This document shows positions 8,825 to 17,438 of a DNA stretch of 51,445 nucleotides, piece after piece. The notes beneath the pieces are model-generated. The model did no database searches. It saw only the letters and a program-made list of their open reading frames with translations, and was not told the DNA's origin. A program made the translations under genes and the position numbers. The stretch lies in the NCBI GenBank assembly GCA_964426545.1, contig CAYRQP010000014.1, positions 1 through 51,445 on the forward strand, given 5' to 3'. This stretch comes from CAYRQP01 sp964426545. Lineage in GTDB: Bacteria; Fermentibacterota; Fermentibacteria; Fermentibacterales; JCC-6. Each line of letters opens with the position of its first letter. The stretch's first letter is position 1.

Positions 8825-9860
8825 AATCATAAAAGTATCCGGGATGCTTAATTGCCGGAAGGTACTCGAAGATGTCTCCCTGTCGGTTCCAGAACATTCC
8901 ATATTCATGCTGATGGGTCCGACCGGGTGTGGCAAGACCACACTGCTTAAAATTGCTGCATTGCATGACAGACCCGATTACGGTGAAGTCATTTACAAAG
9001 GCAGCACTGTATCAGGCAAACCGGATATTAGCTCAGTCCGTCGGGAAATTGCTTTGATGACGCAACACCCTGTCCTTTTTCGCGGGACTGTGAGAAGCAA
9101 CATAGAGTGGGCTTTGAAGGCTCGTAGATTCGCCGCAGTAGAAATCCGCCTCCGTCTAGATGAATCATTGAAGGTAACTGGGCTCGAAGGTATAGAAGAG
9201 CGCAACACCGGCGGACTGTCAGGCGGAGAGATGCAGAGGACAGCACTTGCCCGGGTTATTGCTCTCCGGCCTGAACTGCTGCTGCTCGACGAACCTGCGG
9301 CATCTCTGGACCCATGTTTCAGAATAGATCTGCTGAGACGTTTGAAGGCATATGCCGCTGAACATGGAATAACGGTTATTATGACCACGCATAGTTTAGA
9401 AGATGCCCTTTCGATAGGCACCTGTGGTGCAATAATGAACAATGGGCGTATCGAGCAAACAGGACAACTCGATGATATTTTCTACCGCCCGGCAACACCT
9501 TTTGCCGCTTCATTCATCGGGATGAGGAATATCTATCCTGTAGATTTCAGCAGGAATACTGCCGTCATAGATGACATCATTATTACACATACTGCAGATA
9601 GGCAGGGCAGGGGCTTTCTCGTGATTCCGCCCGAAGTCATAGTAATCTCACTCGAAAAGTCGAGAACCAGCGAACGGAACCGCTTTGCAGCAGTTGTCAA
9701 GAACATTGAACAGGGAAGTACAGTTTTCAGCGTTCATTTGGAGATCAAAGGTATGGAGATAACTGCTTCCCTCACTCGCGGGGCAGTCGATGAGATGGGA
9801 ATCAAACAGGGGAGCAGTGTATATCTCTCGTTCAAGGCAAGTGCTGTTCATGTATTCTAA
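8817..9860 (+). CDS. tupC: Tungstate ABC transporter ATP-binding protein TupC
   Basis: The 347-residue protein powers tungstate import. Walker A is GPTGCGKTT (about residues 34-42), the ABC signature is LSGGEMQRTALARV, and Walker B is LLLLDEPAASLDP, followed by the H-loop TTHSLED. The C-terminal 110 residues are longer than a bare ATPase and resemble a TOBE/MOP-type oxyanion-binding domain (NRFAAVVKNIEQGSTVFSV). That domain could sense intracellular molybdate or tungstate and inhibit transport. I prefer the ATG at 8817 over the GTG at 8802, because MLEIIKVSGM is the usual N-terminus of the family and GAAGG lies just upstream. Confidence 0.88.
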   Translation: MLEIIKVSGMLNCRKVLEDVSLSVPEHSIFMLMGPTGCGKTTLLKIAALHDRPDYGEVIYKGSTVSGKPDISSVRREIALMTQHPVLFRGTVRSNIEWALKARRFAAVEIRLRLDESLKVTGLEGIEERNTGGLSGGEMQRTALARVIALRPELLLLDEPAASLDPCFRIDLLRRLKAYAAEHGITVIMTTHSLEDALSIGTCGAIMNNGRIEQTGQLDDIFYRPATPFAASFIGMRNIYPVDFSRNTAVIDDIIITHTADRQGRGFLVIPPEVIVISLEKSRTSERNRFAAVVKNIEQGSTVFSVHLEIKGMEITASLTRGAVDEMGIKQGSSVYLSFKASAVHVF

Positions 9861-9873
9861 AGGGGAGAAATAA

Positions 9874-10512
9874 GTGGTGTCTGATCTGCATACCGGCAAC
9901 CTGAAAATAGTAGTTATAAGTGACCTTCACGGTACTGTTCCCGACCTTCCGGACGGCGATGTTCTTATCATTGCAGGCGACTCGCTGTTATACGGTTATG
10001 AAAGAGAACTGCTGGAATTCAACCGCTGGCTGGGTACTTTGCCGCACGAGCACAAGATTGTGATTGCCGGCAATCATGATATATGCCTGGAAGCCGGGTC
10101 AGGGAAACATCTTACTAACTGTACATATCTGCAGGATGAATCTGTTGAGATAGCCGGATTGAAAATCTACGGAGCACCATGGACACCCGAGTATTTCAAC
10201 TGGTCATTTATGCTTCCGAGAAACAGGATGCATGAAGTTTTGGAGAAGATACCCGATGACACAGATATACTTGTGACCCACGGACCGCCACAGGGAATTC
10301 TGGACAATATCGATGGGGAGCTGACAGGGTGCAGGGTTTTGCTGGAACGGGTTCGAGAGATAAAGCCCCAATATCACATTTTTGGACACATACATCCGGA
10401 ATACGGTACAATTATGGAAGGTGAAACTACCTTCATAAATGCGTCTCTTGTGAATGATTCGCTGAGATTGATCAATGCCCCGATTGAGATCGACATGCAA
10501 AGAAGAGATTAG
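9874..10512 (+). CDS. Calcineurin-like metallophosphoesterase
   Basis: The 212-residue protein carries all five metal-ligand motifs of class III phosphoesterases: SDLHG (residues 16-20), AGDS (34-37), GNHD (66-69), THGPP (135-139) and FGHIH (170-174). Its size and the THGPP motif resemble the MPPED/UPF0046 group of metal-dependent phosphodiesterases. It starts with GTG 13 bases after tupC behind AGGGGAG, so it is probably co-transcribed with the tungstate transporter. The natural substrate cannot be told from sequence, and a link to tungsten metabolism is only positional. Confidence 0.85.
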   Translation: MVSDLHTGNLKIVVISDLHGTVPDLPDGDVLIIAGDSLLYGYERELLEFNRWLGTLPHEHKIVIAGNHDICLEAGSGKHLTNCTYLQDESVEIAGLKIYGAPWTPEYFNWSFMLPRNRMHEVLEKIPDDTDILVTHGPPQGILDNIDGELTGCRVLLERVREIKPQYHIFGHIHPEYGTIMEGETTFINASLVNDSLRLINAPIEIDMQRRD

Positions 10513-10560
10513 TTTGAAAGACAGACACAATACTGACATTGTTGTTTTCAGGGAGAAAAT

Positions 10561-10773
10561 ATGAAATGTGAAGAGAACTGTCCGAAGCCCGAAACAGAAA
10601 GAGACTGCCCGTGTGAGAACCCGGGGATTACCGTGAAGATCGATGGTAAATACCTTAACATCAGCGGATTCCCCGCTTTGATGATAGAAGGAACTGTCAG
10701 GGGACTGCTGTCATCAATGAAGGGATATGAAGAGGGCGCGGCAGTCGAGATTGAGATTCCCAAGGTCGAATAG
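10561..10773 (+). CDS. Small Cys-rich hypothetical protein
   Basis: This 70-residue protein is not recognised. Its N-terminus has four Cys within 17 residues (C3, C7, C17, C19), which could bind a metal. The rest is a compact segment (VKIDGKYLNISGFPALMIEGTVRGLLSSMKG) followed by an acidic end. It begins 48 bases after the phosphoesterase behind GGGAGAA and has sensible codon use, so it is probably real and the last gene of the tup transcription unit. Confidence 0.6.
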   Translation: MKCEENCPKPETERDCPCENPGITVKIDGKYLNISGFPALMIEGTVRGLLSSMKGYEEGAAVEIEIPKVE

Positions 10774-10885
10774 ACACTCCGGTAAGTTAGTCGAAGTAAA
10801 ACTTGTATCGGTTTGTGCTGACAGAAAACACAAAACATAGGCACATACATATAAATGCCTGCAATCTGTGTTATAATCGCTTATT

Positions 10886-11497
10886 ATGAATACAAAAGAA
10901 AAGGCAACAAAGCGGTAAGAGCCACCAGGAAATCTCCCATTCTATTTCAGACCGTCAGATCTGGAGACTATTGGTATATCCCGTGACAAACTGCAAACAT
11001 GGCTTCGATGCGGTAGTGCAGAATATGTTTCCTATGGGCTTTACAGAATAACATCAGCACCGGTCAGTGAGTATGAAACAATTGCCATGGTCTGCTCCAG
11101 AGTAAGAGGAGCGGTTGTCTGTCTTCTCACTGCTCTACAGGTGCATGGTATAGGAACACAATCTCCGAGGGAGATATGGATTGCCATAGATCACAAAGCA
11201 AGGAAACCTGTACTGGATCAGTTTCCTGTCAGACTTCTCATATACTCAAAGAAGATGATGACCTCCGGCATTGAAGTCTTTGATATTCAGGGTGTCGAAA
11301 CCCGGATTACTTCTCCGGCAAGAAAAGTAGTCGATTTTTTTCGTTTTCGGAGCAAGGTAGGGCTTGATGTTGCCATTGAAGTTCTCAAGGATGTACTTGC
11401 AGTTAAGATGACCACTCCAGCGGAGATAATGAGAATAGGAAACCGATGTCGGGCAACGACAACAATAAGACCGTACATAGAGATGATTACTTTATGA
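10886..11497 (+). pseudogene. AbiEi-type antitoxin gene, interrupted near its start
   Basis: The body is a clear AbiEi (type IV toxin-antitoxin) antitoxin and transcriptional regulator: a winged helix (RPSDLETIGISRDKLQTWL, VSYGLYRI), then VVCLLTALQVHGIGTQ, TSPARKVVDFFRFRSKVGLDVA and a C-terminal TTIRPYIEM. From the natural ATG at 10886 a TAA occurs at codon 11. Reading shifts in the first 25 codons suggest small indels rather than one substitution. The first ATG after the stop (11087) would remove the DNA-binding domain and has no good ribosome site. A -10-like TATAAT lies at 10872-10877. The stop overlaps the start of the toxin gene by four bases (ATGA), the normal arrangement of abiE operons. 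Confidence 0.7.
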
Positions 11498-12033
11498 ATA
11501 ATGAAATTCAAAACATGGCAGTGTCTGTACGAGCAAAGCTTCTGGATATTGCTCGTACTTCAAGGCAGGATCTCAATAGGGTTCTCATTCGCTACGGTAT
11601 GGAACGACTCCTTTTTAGAATTTCCCGATCGAGATATAAAAGTCATTTTGTCCTCAAAGGTGTTTTACTTTTTTATGTATGGAATGAAACTGGTTTTCGA
11701 TCCACAAAAGATATTGACCTGCTTGGTTTGGACAATCCTTCGCAGGAAGACATTTCCGGTATTTTCAGGGAACTATGCTTAATGGAATCGAAATCTGATG
11801 GATTGATATTCCATCCGGAAACTGTTACCACAGAAGAAATCCTTGATCAGGCGGATTTTAAAGGAATAAGGGTAAAACTCATTGCAAAACTGGAGAGTGC
11901 CAAAATCCATATACTGGTTGATATAGGTTTCGGTGATGATATCTATTCTCAACCGGAAGAGCGAACTCTTCCATCGATACTCTGTAGGTCAATGACTCTG
12001 CATTTGTTTCAGCAATGTATATCTCCCCCGTAA
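11494..12033 (+). pseudogene. AbiEii-type nucleotidyltransferase toxin, C-terminally truncated
   Basis: The first 165 or so residues are a typical AbiEii/AbiGii nucleotidyltransferase toxin. The substrate-binding and metal motifs are visible (FVLKGVLLFYVWNE, then RSTKDIDLLGL), followed by ADFKGIRVKLIAKL. The frame ends at residue 179. Family members continue for about 100 residues with the EKLxA and RDLVD region, as seen in the intact copy at 38641-39513. The sequence after 12010 belongs to an unrelated secreted-protein remnant, so a deletion or insertion joined the two. Loss of the C-terminal half should abolish activity. Confidence 0.7.
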
Positions 12034-12552
12034 ACCCAAATGAGATTTGGATTAATTGGTCTGCAGAACCTCTACTAGACCGGATTCCCGATGGGGATTT
12101 TATAGAAGTCTCGATGTCGGAGAAAGCTGTGAGTAGATTCAAACAGGCATCAACAGAAACCGCACAAGAAGATTCCACTACGATAAAACAAACGGCTGGC
12201 TATGGGCTGCCATGAAAGGAACCTGCCTCACATAGATTCCCGGTACTCCGCAGGGCATTCAGACTGAGCAGGGCAGTATCTGTTTCGACTTCTCTGTATT
12301 CCCAAATCCTGCAAGGGGTAGTTTCTCGATTGAGTTCACACTATCATTTACCTGTTTTGCTGAACTCTCTGTCTATGACCAAATGGGGCGAAAAGTAGCC
12401 GGTCTATCCCGCGGAGACATGATTTCAGGAGAACATTCATTTGTCTGGAATGGTGTACTCGACACCGGACACCCGGCTCCCTCCGGACTTTACTTCTGCA
12501 AACTGACAGCAGGGGAGCAGGTGCAATCCCGGGCGGTTGTACTCCTGCATTA
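12015..12552 (+). pseudogene. Remnant of a secreted protein with FlgD-like sorting domain
   Basis: The segment reads SPVNPNEIWINWSAEPLLD, shifts frame near 12175 to HYDKTNGWLWAAMKG, meets a TAG near 12233, and then runs open through a typical C-terminal sorting domain: VFPNPARGSFSIEF, LSVYDQMGRKVAG, VLDTGHPAPSGLYFCKL, ending LLH. The last part has the fold pattern of the FlgD Ig-like/type IX-style tails found on 33491-34489, 39557-41614 and 49542-51245. Its own N-terminus is missing; the break abuts the truncated AbiEii gene. Confidence 0.65.
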
Positions 12553-12586
12553 AAAAGTAGTGACATTCGGGACTGTCACTACTTTT
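12553..12586. terminator. Bidirectional terminator hairpin
   Basis: A perfect 13-bp stem (AAAAGTAGTGACA at 12553-12565 against 12574-12586) with an 8-base loop has A and T runs on its two flanks. It therefore can work on both strands, between the converging secreted-protein remnant and nrdG. Confidence 0.75.
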
Positions 12587-13280
12587 AGATGCGGGTGATT
12601 ACTTCTATTGCGAGTGAGAGTTCCTTGATGCGTTCTACAGTTACTTCGATGTAGTCTGCAGGATAAGTTGGGATGCCTGAGAAAGCATCTGATAGAGTTT
12701 TTTCAGAACGGAAGAGCTGAAGCACATATTTATCGATTGGCCCTATCTCTTTAAGTAATGTAATCACATCGTCGGATGTAACAATGCCCGGAACCATTGT
12801 AGTCCTGAATTCATGCTCATCGAAGGTCTTGATGAACTCTATCGATTTCCTGACATCATCGAAGACAGCCTTGCCGCCTGTGGCTTTGAAATATCCATCC
12901 GGTGAACTCTTCAGGTCCATCGCAATGTAATCTACTGAGGGAGAAATCACCTTTAATTTTTCGGGGAAAGTTCCGTTGGTATCTACTTTTATCAGAAAAT
13001 CAGTTTCGTCCTTTATTCTGCTGATAAGTTCTTCGAGTCCGTCGTATGAAAGCGGTTCCCCGCCCGTGATGGATACAGCTTCGATGAATCCACTGCGCTT
13101 GATAAGCATAGCAAGAACTTCATCATGGGTAAGGAAATCAGTCTCACTGAAAATGTTTGATTTTACGAGTTCAGGATTGTGGCAGAATGGACAGTAGAAA
13201 TTGCATCCACCGATAAATATGACTGCAGATATATGACCGGGGTACTCAATTATGCTCGTTCCGGAAAAGGAGCGTATCAA
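12585..13280 (-). CDS. nrdG: Anaerobic ribonucleotide reductase activating protein NrdG (radical SAM)
   Basis: The 231-residue protein carries the radical-SAM cluster motif CNFYCPFC (Cys 26, 30 and 33) and the family blocks SITGGEPL, DTNGT and DLKSS. It uses S-adenosylmethionine and a [4Fe-4S] cluster to abstract hydrogen from the glycyl-radical Gly of NrdD. The start is a TTG at 13280, whose last two bases form part of the TGA stop of the upstream radical-domain gene (TTGA overlap), so translation is coupled. The length is closer to the longer NrdG2/pyruvate formate-lyase-activase-like forms than to the roughly 155-residue E. coli NrdG. Confidence 0.88.
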   Translation of the reverse strand: MIRSFSGTSIIEYPGHISAVIFIGGCNFYCPFCHNPELVKSNIFSETDFLTHDEVLAMLIKRSGFIEAVSITGGEPLSYDGLEELISRIKDETDFLIKVDTNGTFPEKLKVISPSVDYIAMDLKSSPDGYFKATGGKAVFDDVRKSIEFIKTFDEHEFRTTMVPGIVTSDDVITLLKEIGPIDKYVLQLFRSEKTLSDAFSGIPTYPADYIEVTVERIKELSLAIEVITRI

Positions 13281-13450
13281 GTACTCTTCTTTTCTTTACA
13301 CTTAATATCGATATACTCTCTCTGAGAGAATTCTTCGCGTTTTCCTTCGTTCCAGTTCTGAACGGGACGGTAATATCCCACTATTCGTGAATAGACTTCT
13401 GTTCTTATTGCCTTGATAGGTTTCTTTGTTGCTGCTGTTGCATCAGGCAT
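13277..13450 (-). CDS. Stand-alone glycyl-radical domain of class III ribonucleotide reductase
   Basis: This 57-codon gene encodes the C-terminal glycyl-radical segment of NrdD as a separate polypeptide. The motif TEVYSRIVGYYRPVQNWNEG spans residues 17-36, and Gly25 in RIVGYY is the expected radical site. KREEFSQREYI follows, as in full-length enzymes. In the family this segment is normally fused to the catalytic domain. Here the catalytic ORF ends at 13443, and this one starts at an ATG at 13450 in the +1 frame (8-base overlap). A plausible ribosome site GGAAAGG lies about nine bases upstream. Its stop overlaps the TTG of nrdG. The alternatives are a single-base assembly error, or a programmed frameshift that makes both forms. 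Confidence 0.75.
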   Translation of the reverse strand: MPDATAATKKPIKAIRTEVYSRIVGYYRPVQNWNEGKREEFSQREYIDIKCKEKKST

Positions 13451-15554
13451 TCGTATTTACCTTTCCAATGTTGAGAAAAAGAGTGTCTTGGCCTTCTTCT
13501 TCCTGATTAATGTGTTTGAAACTGCCGTCGGGTAATTCTATATCTGTCTTTACTACATCTCCATATCTATCAAGTTCTTCACCGGTGTGCGGGTAGGGAC
13601 AGAGAAAATGCTCGCCTGATATGTATCCGTGAACCGGACATATCGAGAATGTAGGGGTGAAACTGAAGTAGGGAAGGTGGAATTTTGTAACGATTGACTT
13701 TGCAAGTTTGCGCACCATTCTCCAGTCATCGATAGCTTCTCCGATATAGATATGAACAACGGTTCCGCCGGTGAACTTCGTATGAAGGTCATCCTGATGT
13801 TCGAGAAGACTGAAGACATCCCTCTTCTCGACTACAGGAAGGTGAACGGAATTAGTGTAGTAAGGCTTGGAACTTCCCATGAAGTAGGCTTCGGGAAATT
13901 CCATCTTATCCTTACGGGCAAGACTGTATGACGCTCCTTCAGCTGGAGATGCTTCGAGATTGAAGAGTTCACCTGTTTCATTCTGGAAATCCTCGAGTTT
14001 TCCCCGCATGAAATCAAGTACTTCTATAGCCCAATTTTTACCTTCAGGGGTAGCAATGCTTTTCCCCATGAAATTCATGCAGGCTTCATTCATGCCGATA
14101 AGTCCGATAGTGGAAAAATGATTGCCCCAGTATGTTTTGAGCTGTTTTTTTACGCTCTGAAGATAGAAGCGGGTGTATGGGTAAAGCCCGCGGTCGGTCA
14201 GTTCTTCTATGAGTTCACGCTTTAACTGAAGCGATTCCCGTGCGGCTTCCATTATCGAGGAAAGACGCTTGTAGAAACTCTCTTCATCATTTGTGATGTA
14301 TGCTGTTCGGGGGAGGTTAATGGTGACGACTCCTATCGAACCGGTGAGTGGATTGGAGCCGAAAAGCCCGCCCCCGCGGTTGCGGAGTTCACGGTTGTCG
14401 AGACGGAGACGGCAGCACATGCTTCTGGTATCATCAGGGTCCATGTCGGAATTGACGAAGTTACTGAAATAAGGCACTCCGTATTTGCCAGTCATCTCCC
14501 AGAGCGGCTGAAGTTCATCATCTTCCCAGTCGAAGTCTTTTGTGAGGTTATAGGTTGGAATCGGGAAGGTGAAAATTCTACCTTTCGAATCCCCCTTCAT
14601 CATCAATTCAGCAAACACCTGATTGATCAGGTTCATTTCTTTCTGAAAGTCGCCGTAAACCTCAGGTTGCGGTTTTCCACCGATAATCACATTCGTGTCA
14701 CGGAAGATACTTGAAGGTTTGAGGTCCATCGTAAGATTGGTGAATGGAGCCTGAAAACCGACACGCGTGGGTATGTTCACATTGAAGAGAAACTCCTGAA
14801 GCGCCTGTTTGATTCCCTTGTAATCGAGCTTGTCATAGCGGATGAACGGTGCAAGAAGCGTGTCGAAACTCGAGAAAGCCTGAGCTCCAGCTGCTTCCCC
14901 CTGAAGGGTGTAGAAGTAGTTGACTATCTGACCGAGCGCTGTCCGGAAATGTGCGGGCGGAGCTGATTCCGTCTTTCCCGGAACACCCCGGAAACCTTCG
15001 ACAAGAAGCGACATCAGGTCCCAGCCCACACAGTATGGTCCGAGTATACCGAGGTCGTGTATGTGAAAGTCACCATCCTCCTGGAATTTACGGATTCTCG
15101 GGGTATAGATGCGGGAGATCCAGTATTTCTGAGTGATGGATGAAGAGATGTAGAAGTTCAGTCCCTGAAGGGAGTAGTTCATGTTTGAGTTCTCTTTTAC
15201 GCGCCAGTCTGCACGGCCTATGTAATCTCCAATAATGCTTGTGATGCCGCTCAGAAGGTCATCCACATCCCGGGATTCGCTCTTCTTCTCGCGGTAGAGT
15301 ATGAATTCACGCGCAGCAGCGGTAAGCTTTCTGAGTATGAATGTCTCTTCGATGAGATCGAGTATTTTATCTACAGTGGGGATTGCCCCTGCCTTGAAAA
15401 AACTCAAGTATAGAGCGGTTTCGACCTGATCGGCAATATCCGCTGCTACAGCAAGGGTATCGGAAGACTTAAGTGCCAGGTCGACAGCCCTTTCTATCTT
15501 CTGTTTCTGATAGGAGACAATATCCCCGCTGCGTTTTCTGATGAGCCAGTCCAT
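13443..15554 (-). CDS. nrdD: Anaerobic (class III) ribonucleotide reductase, catalytic part lacking the radical loop
   Basis: The 703-residue protein reduces ribonucleoside triphosphates without oxygen. An N-terminal ATP-cone (about residues 3-95; RKRSGDIVSYQKQKIERAV) provides allosteric control. The barrel includes DGDFHIHDLG, the Cys pair in SMCCRLRLDNREL near residue 382, GSIGVVTINLPR and GMNEACMNFMG. Zinc-site residues are seen in SICPVHGYISGEHFLCPYPH. The C-terminal glycyl-radical sequence that should follow within about 60 residues is absent: the ORF stops in the linker, and the radical domain is encoded by the overlapping gene at 13277-13450. The start has GGGG upstream. Regulation by NrdR is suggested by boxes at 15698-15749. 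Confidence 0.88.
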   Translation of the reverse strand: MDWLIRKRSGDIVSYQKQKIERAVDLALKSSDTLAVAADIADQVETALYLSFFKAGAIPTVDKILDLIEETFILRKLTAAAREFILYREKKSESRDVDDLLSGITSIIGDYIGRADWRVKENSNMNYSLQGLNFYISSSITQKYWISRIYTPRIRKFQEDGDFHIHDLGILGPYCVGWDLMSLLVEGFRGVPGKTESAPPAHFRTALGQIVNYFYTLQGEAAGAQAFSSFDTLLAPFIRYDKLDYKGIKQALQEFLFNVNIPTRVGFQAPFTNLTMDLKPSSIFRDTNVIIGGKPQPEVYGDFQKEMNLINQVFAELMMKGDSKGRIFTFPIPTYNLTKDFDWEDDELQPLWEMTGKYGVPYFSNFVNSDMDPDDTRSMCCRLRLDNRELRNRGGGLFGSNPLTGSIGVVTINLPRTAYITNDEESFYKRLSSIMEAARESLQLKRELIEELTDRGLYPYTRFYLQSVKKQLKTYWGNHFSTIGLIGMNEACMNFMGKSIATPEGKNWAIEVLDFMRGKLEDFQNETGELFNLEASPAEGASYSLARKDKMEFPEAYFMGSSKPYYTNSVHLPVVEKRDVFSLLEHQDDLHTKFTGGTVVHIYIGEAIDDWRMVRKLAKSIVTKFHLPYFSFTPTFSICPVHGYISGEHFLCPYPHTGEELDRYGDVVKTDIELPDGSFKHINQEEEGQDTLFLNIGKVNTNA

Positions 15555-15697
15555 GGAACCCCAAATCCGGTATTAGCCGCCGGATGTATGAAAAATAAAA
15601 TTCAAAATAAAATAATCGACCAGAATCGACAAGTTTCCTTCTTTCAGTTTCGGTATTACGATAATATGTTCTTAATTTCAGCCGTCAAGTGGCAGAA

Positions 15698-15749
15698 CCA
15701 CAATATATTGTGTTTTAGGGGTATAGCTGAACTACATAATGTACTATGT
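15698..15749 (-). promoter_or_regulatory. Pair of NrdR-like boxes upstream of nrdD
   Basis: CCACAATATATTGTGT at 15698-15713 matches the NrdR-box consensus (ACACWATATATWGTGT) at 15 of 16 positions. A second, weaker palindrome, ACATAATGTACTATGT, lies at 15734-15749 (12 of 16). The centres are 36 bp apart, a little wider than the usual spacing of about 31. They lie 145-195 bases upstream of the nrdD start, so a long leader or another promoter must lie between. NrdR represses ribonucleotide reductase genes in response to dATP/ATP. Confidence 0.65.
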
Positions 15750-16090
15750 TGTTATCACTTATACATCTATCAAAATCAGACTAATTTCGGTCTAAATACA
15801 GACACTGCTGACATATCTAACCCTACCCCCCTAAAAGATTGATTGATAATAGGTACACGAAACAGGGCAGCAATGTGCACGGCTCGTTTGAAATAAGAAA
15901 ATACATCCCCTTTCACACATGTACCCAGCAGGGAAAAGGATGGATTTCAAACCACAGTCTACGCAAAAGTCGTACGATAAATGCGTACAAATACACAAAT
16001 GACATACGCAATATGTGTGAAATCATACAAAAGTCGGTTAACTTATGTGTGATATGTTTATATTCAATTCTATTCTGTATGGAGGTTGTC
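15750..16090. other. Gene-free AT-rich stretch
   Basis: I see no credible gene here. An 84-codon frame starting at 15588 and an N-terminal extension of the downstream ATPase frame to 15839 both lack ribosome sites and have random composition. GGAGGTTGTC just before 16091 is the ribosome site of the following pseudogene. Confidence 0.5.
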
Positions 16091-17409
16091 ATGTATAGAA
16101 CTGCCATTGAAGACTTAAAGCGCTGGAAAGAACGAACAGACAGAAAGCCGCTTCTCATTCGCGGAGCACGTCAAACCGGGAAAACGTGGTTAATGAAGGA
16201 GTTCGGCAAAACATCTTATGAACAGTATGCTTACATAAACTTCGAAAGCAATTCCGGAATGAAAAATCTGTTTATAAGTGATTTTGATATTGAGAGACTG
16301 CTGTCGGGATTACAGGTGGAGGCAGGCTGTCCAATTATTCCCGGCAAAACTCTTATCATATTTGATGAAGTTCAGGAGGTTCCTGAAGCCTTGACTTCTT
16401 TAAGTACTTTAATGAAAACGCTAAAGAACATCATATCCTTGCGGCAGGGTCTCTACTTGATGTTGCTCTTCATCCCGTACTTCTTTCCTGTTGGGAAGGT
16501 TGATTTTCTGTCTCTTCATCCGATGTCATTTTCTGAATTTCTTCTGGCAACTGACAATGAGCCCCTCAATGCTATGATCGAAGAACTTGACTTCAAGTTA
16601 GTAAAGGTATTTTCTTCTAAACTAACATAAATGCTGAGGGAATATTATCTTGTTGGAGGTATGCCTGAGGCTGTTAAAAGTTACAAACTCGAAAACGATT
16701 TTGCCCGGGTGCGGGAAATCCAGCTTCAACTGATTTCTGCCTATGAACAGGATTTTTCCAAACATACACCCCATTCGATAGTCCCCAGTATACGAGCAGT
16801 GTGGAATAGTCTTCCTGCACAACTTTCCAAAGAAAACAGAAAGTTCCTTTACGGACTTGTAAGAAAGGGTGCCCGAGCAGGGAATATGAACATGCAATTC
16901 ACTGGCTGTTTGATTGTGGTCTGGTGAACAAGGTGGGTCGTATGACTAAACCGGGGATTCCCCTGGCGGCATATCGGGATAGAGTGGCATTCAAATTATA
17001 TTCTCTGGATTTGGGATTACTCAGCGCCATGAGCGACCTTGATCCTAAGACCATCCTGTCCGGTAACAGACTCTTTGAAGAATTCAAGGGTGCATTGAAA
17101 GAGCAGTTTGTATTGCAGCAACTGATTGCACAGCAAATTAATCCATTCTACTGGTCTGCCAAAAACTCCAGGGGGGAAGTCGATTTTATTCTGCAGATGG
17201 CGGGGAATGTACTGCCACTTGAGGTTATGTCATCAGAAAGTTTGCAATCAAAGAGTCTGAAAAGCTACAAAGAGCGCTTTCTGCCTGTGATGTCTTTTCG
17301 CACATCACTATCCGGTTACAGGGAAGAGGAATGGCTAACAAACATTCCCCTCTATGCTGTTCATTCAATTTCGAAAGTGATTGAGAGAATAGTACACTCC
17401 CGGTCCTAA
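16091..17409 (+). pseudogene. AAA+ ATPase with DUF4143 C-terminus, disrupted
   Basis: The gene belongs to the widespread AAA_14/DUF4143 ATPase family. It begins at the ATG at 16091 behind GGAGG with TAIEDLKRWKERTDRKPLL, a P-loop GARQTGKT and a Walker B-like LIIFDEVQEVPEAL. After VPEALTSL the frame slips near 16400: the next 70 bases make sense only in another frame (YFNENAKEHHILAAGSLL) before returning at FPVGKVDFL. A TAA interrupts at 16628, and another frameshift near 16880 is repaired at about 16925 (EYEHAIHWLFDCGL in the shifted frame). The C-terminal DUF4143 region (EQFVLQQL, YWSAKNSRGEVDFIL) remains open. Four or more lesions rule out function. These ATPases are often variable accessory genes. 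Confidence 0.85.
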
Positions 17410-17438
17410 CTCGAGGTAAGTTGCACTGTGAACAGGAA

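Noticed and set aside
8993..9442. Minus-strand 149-codon frame in tupC
   Set aside because: Shadow of the ATPase gene; low-complexity Ser-rich translation.
11087..11497. Functional short AbiEi from the internal ATG
   Set aside because: It would lack the winged helix and has no ribosome site, so the pseudogene call is preferred.
15588..15842. 84-codon frame as a gene
   Set aside because: No ribosome site, random AT-rich composition, and it overlaps the NrdR-like boxes of nrdD.
15839..16090. N-terminal extension of the ATPase frame
   Set aside because: The family start MYRTAIEDL at 16091 has a good ribosome site; the extension is low-quality sequence.
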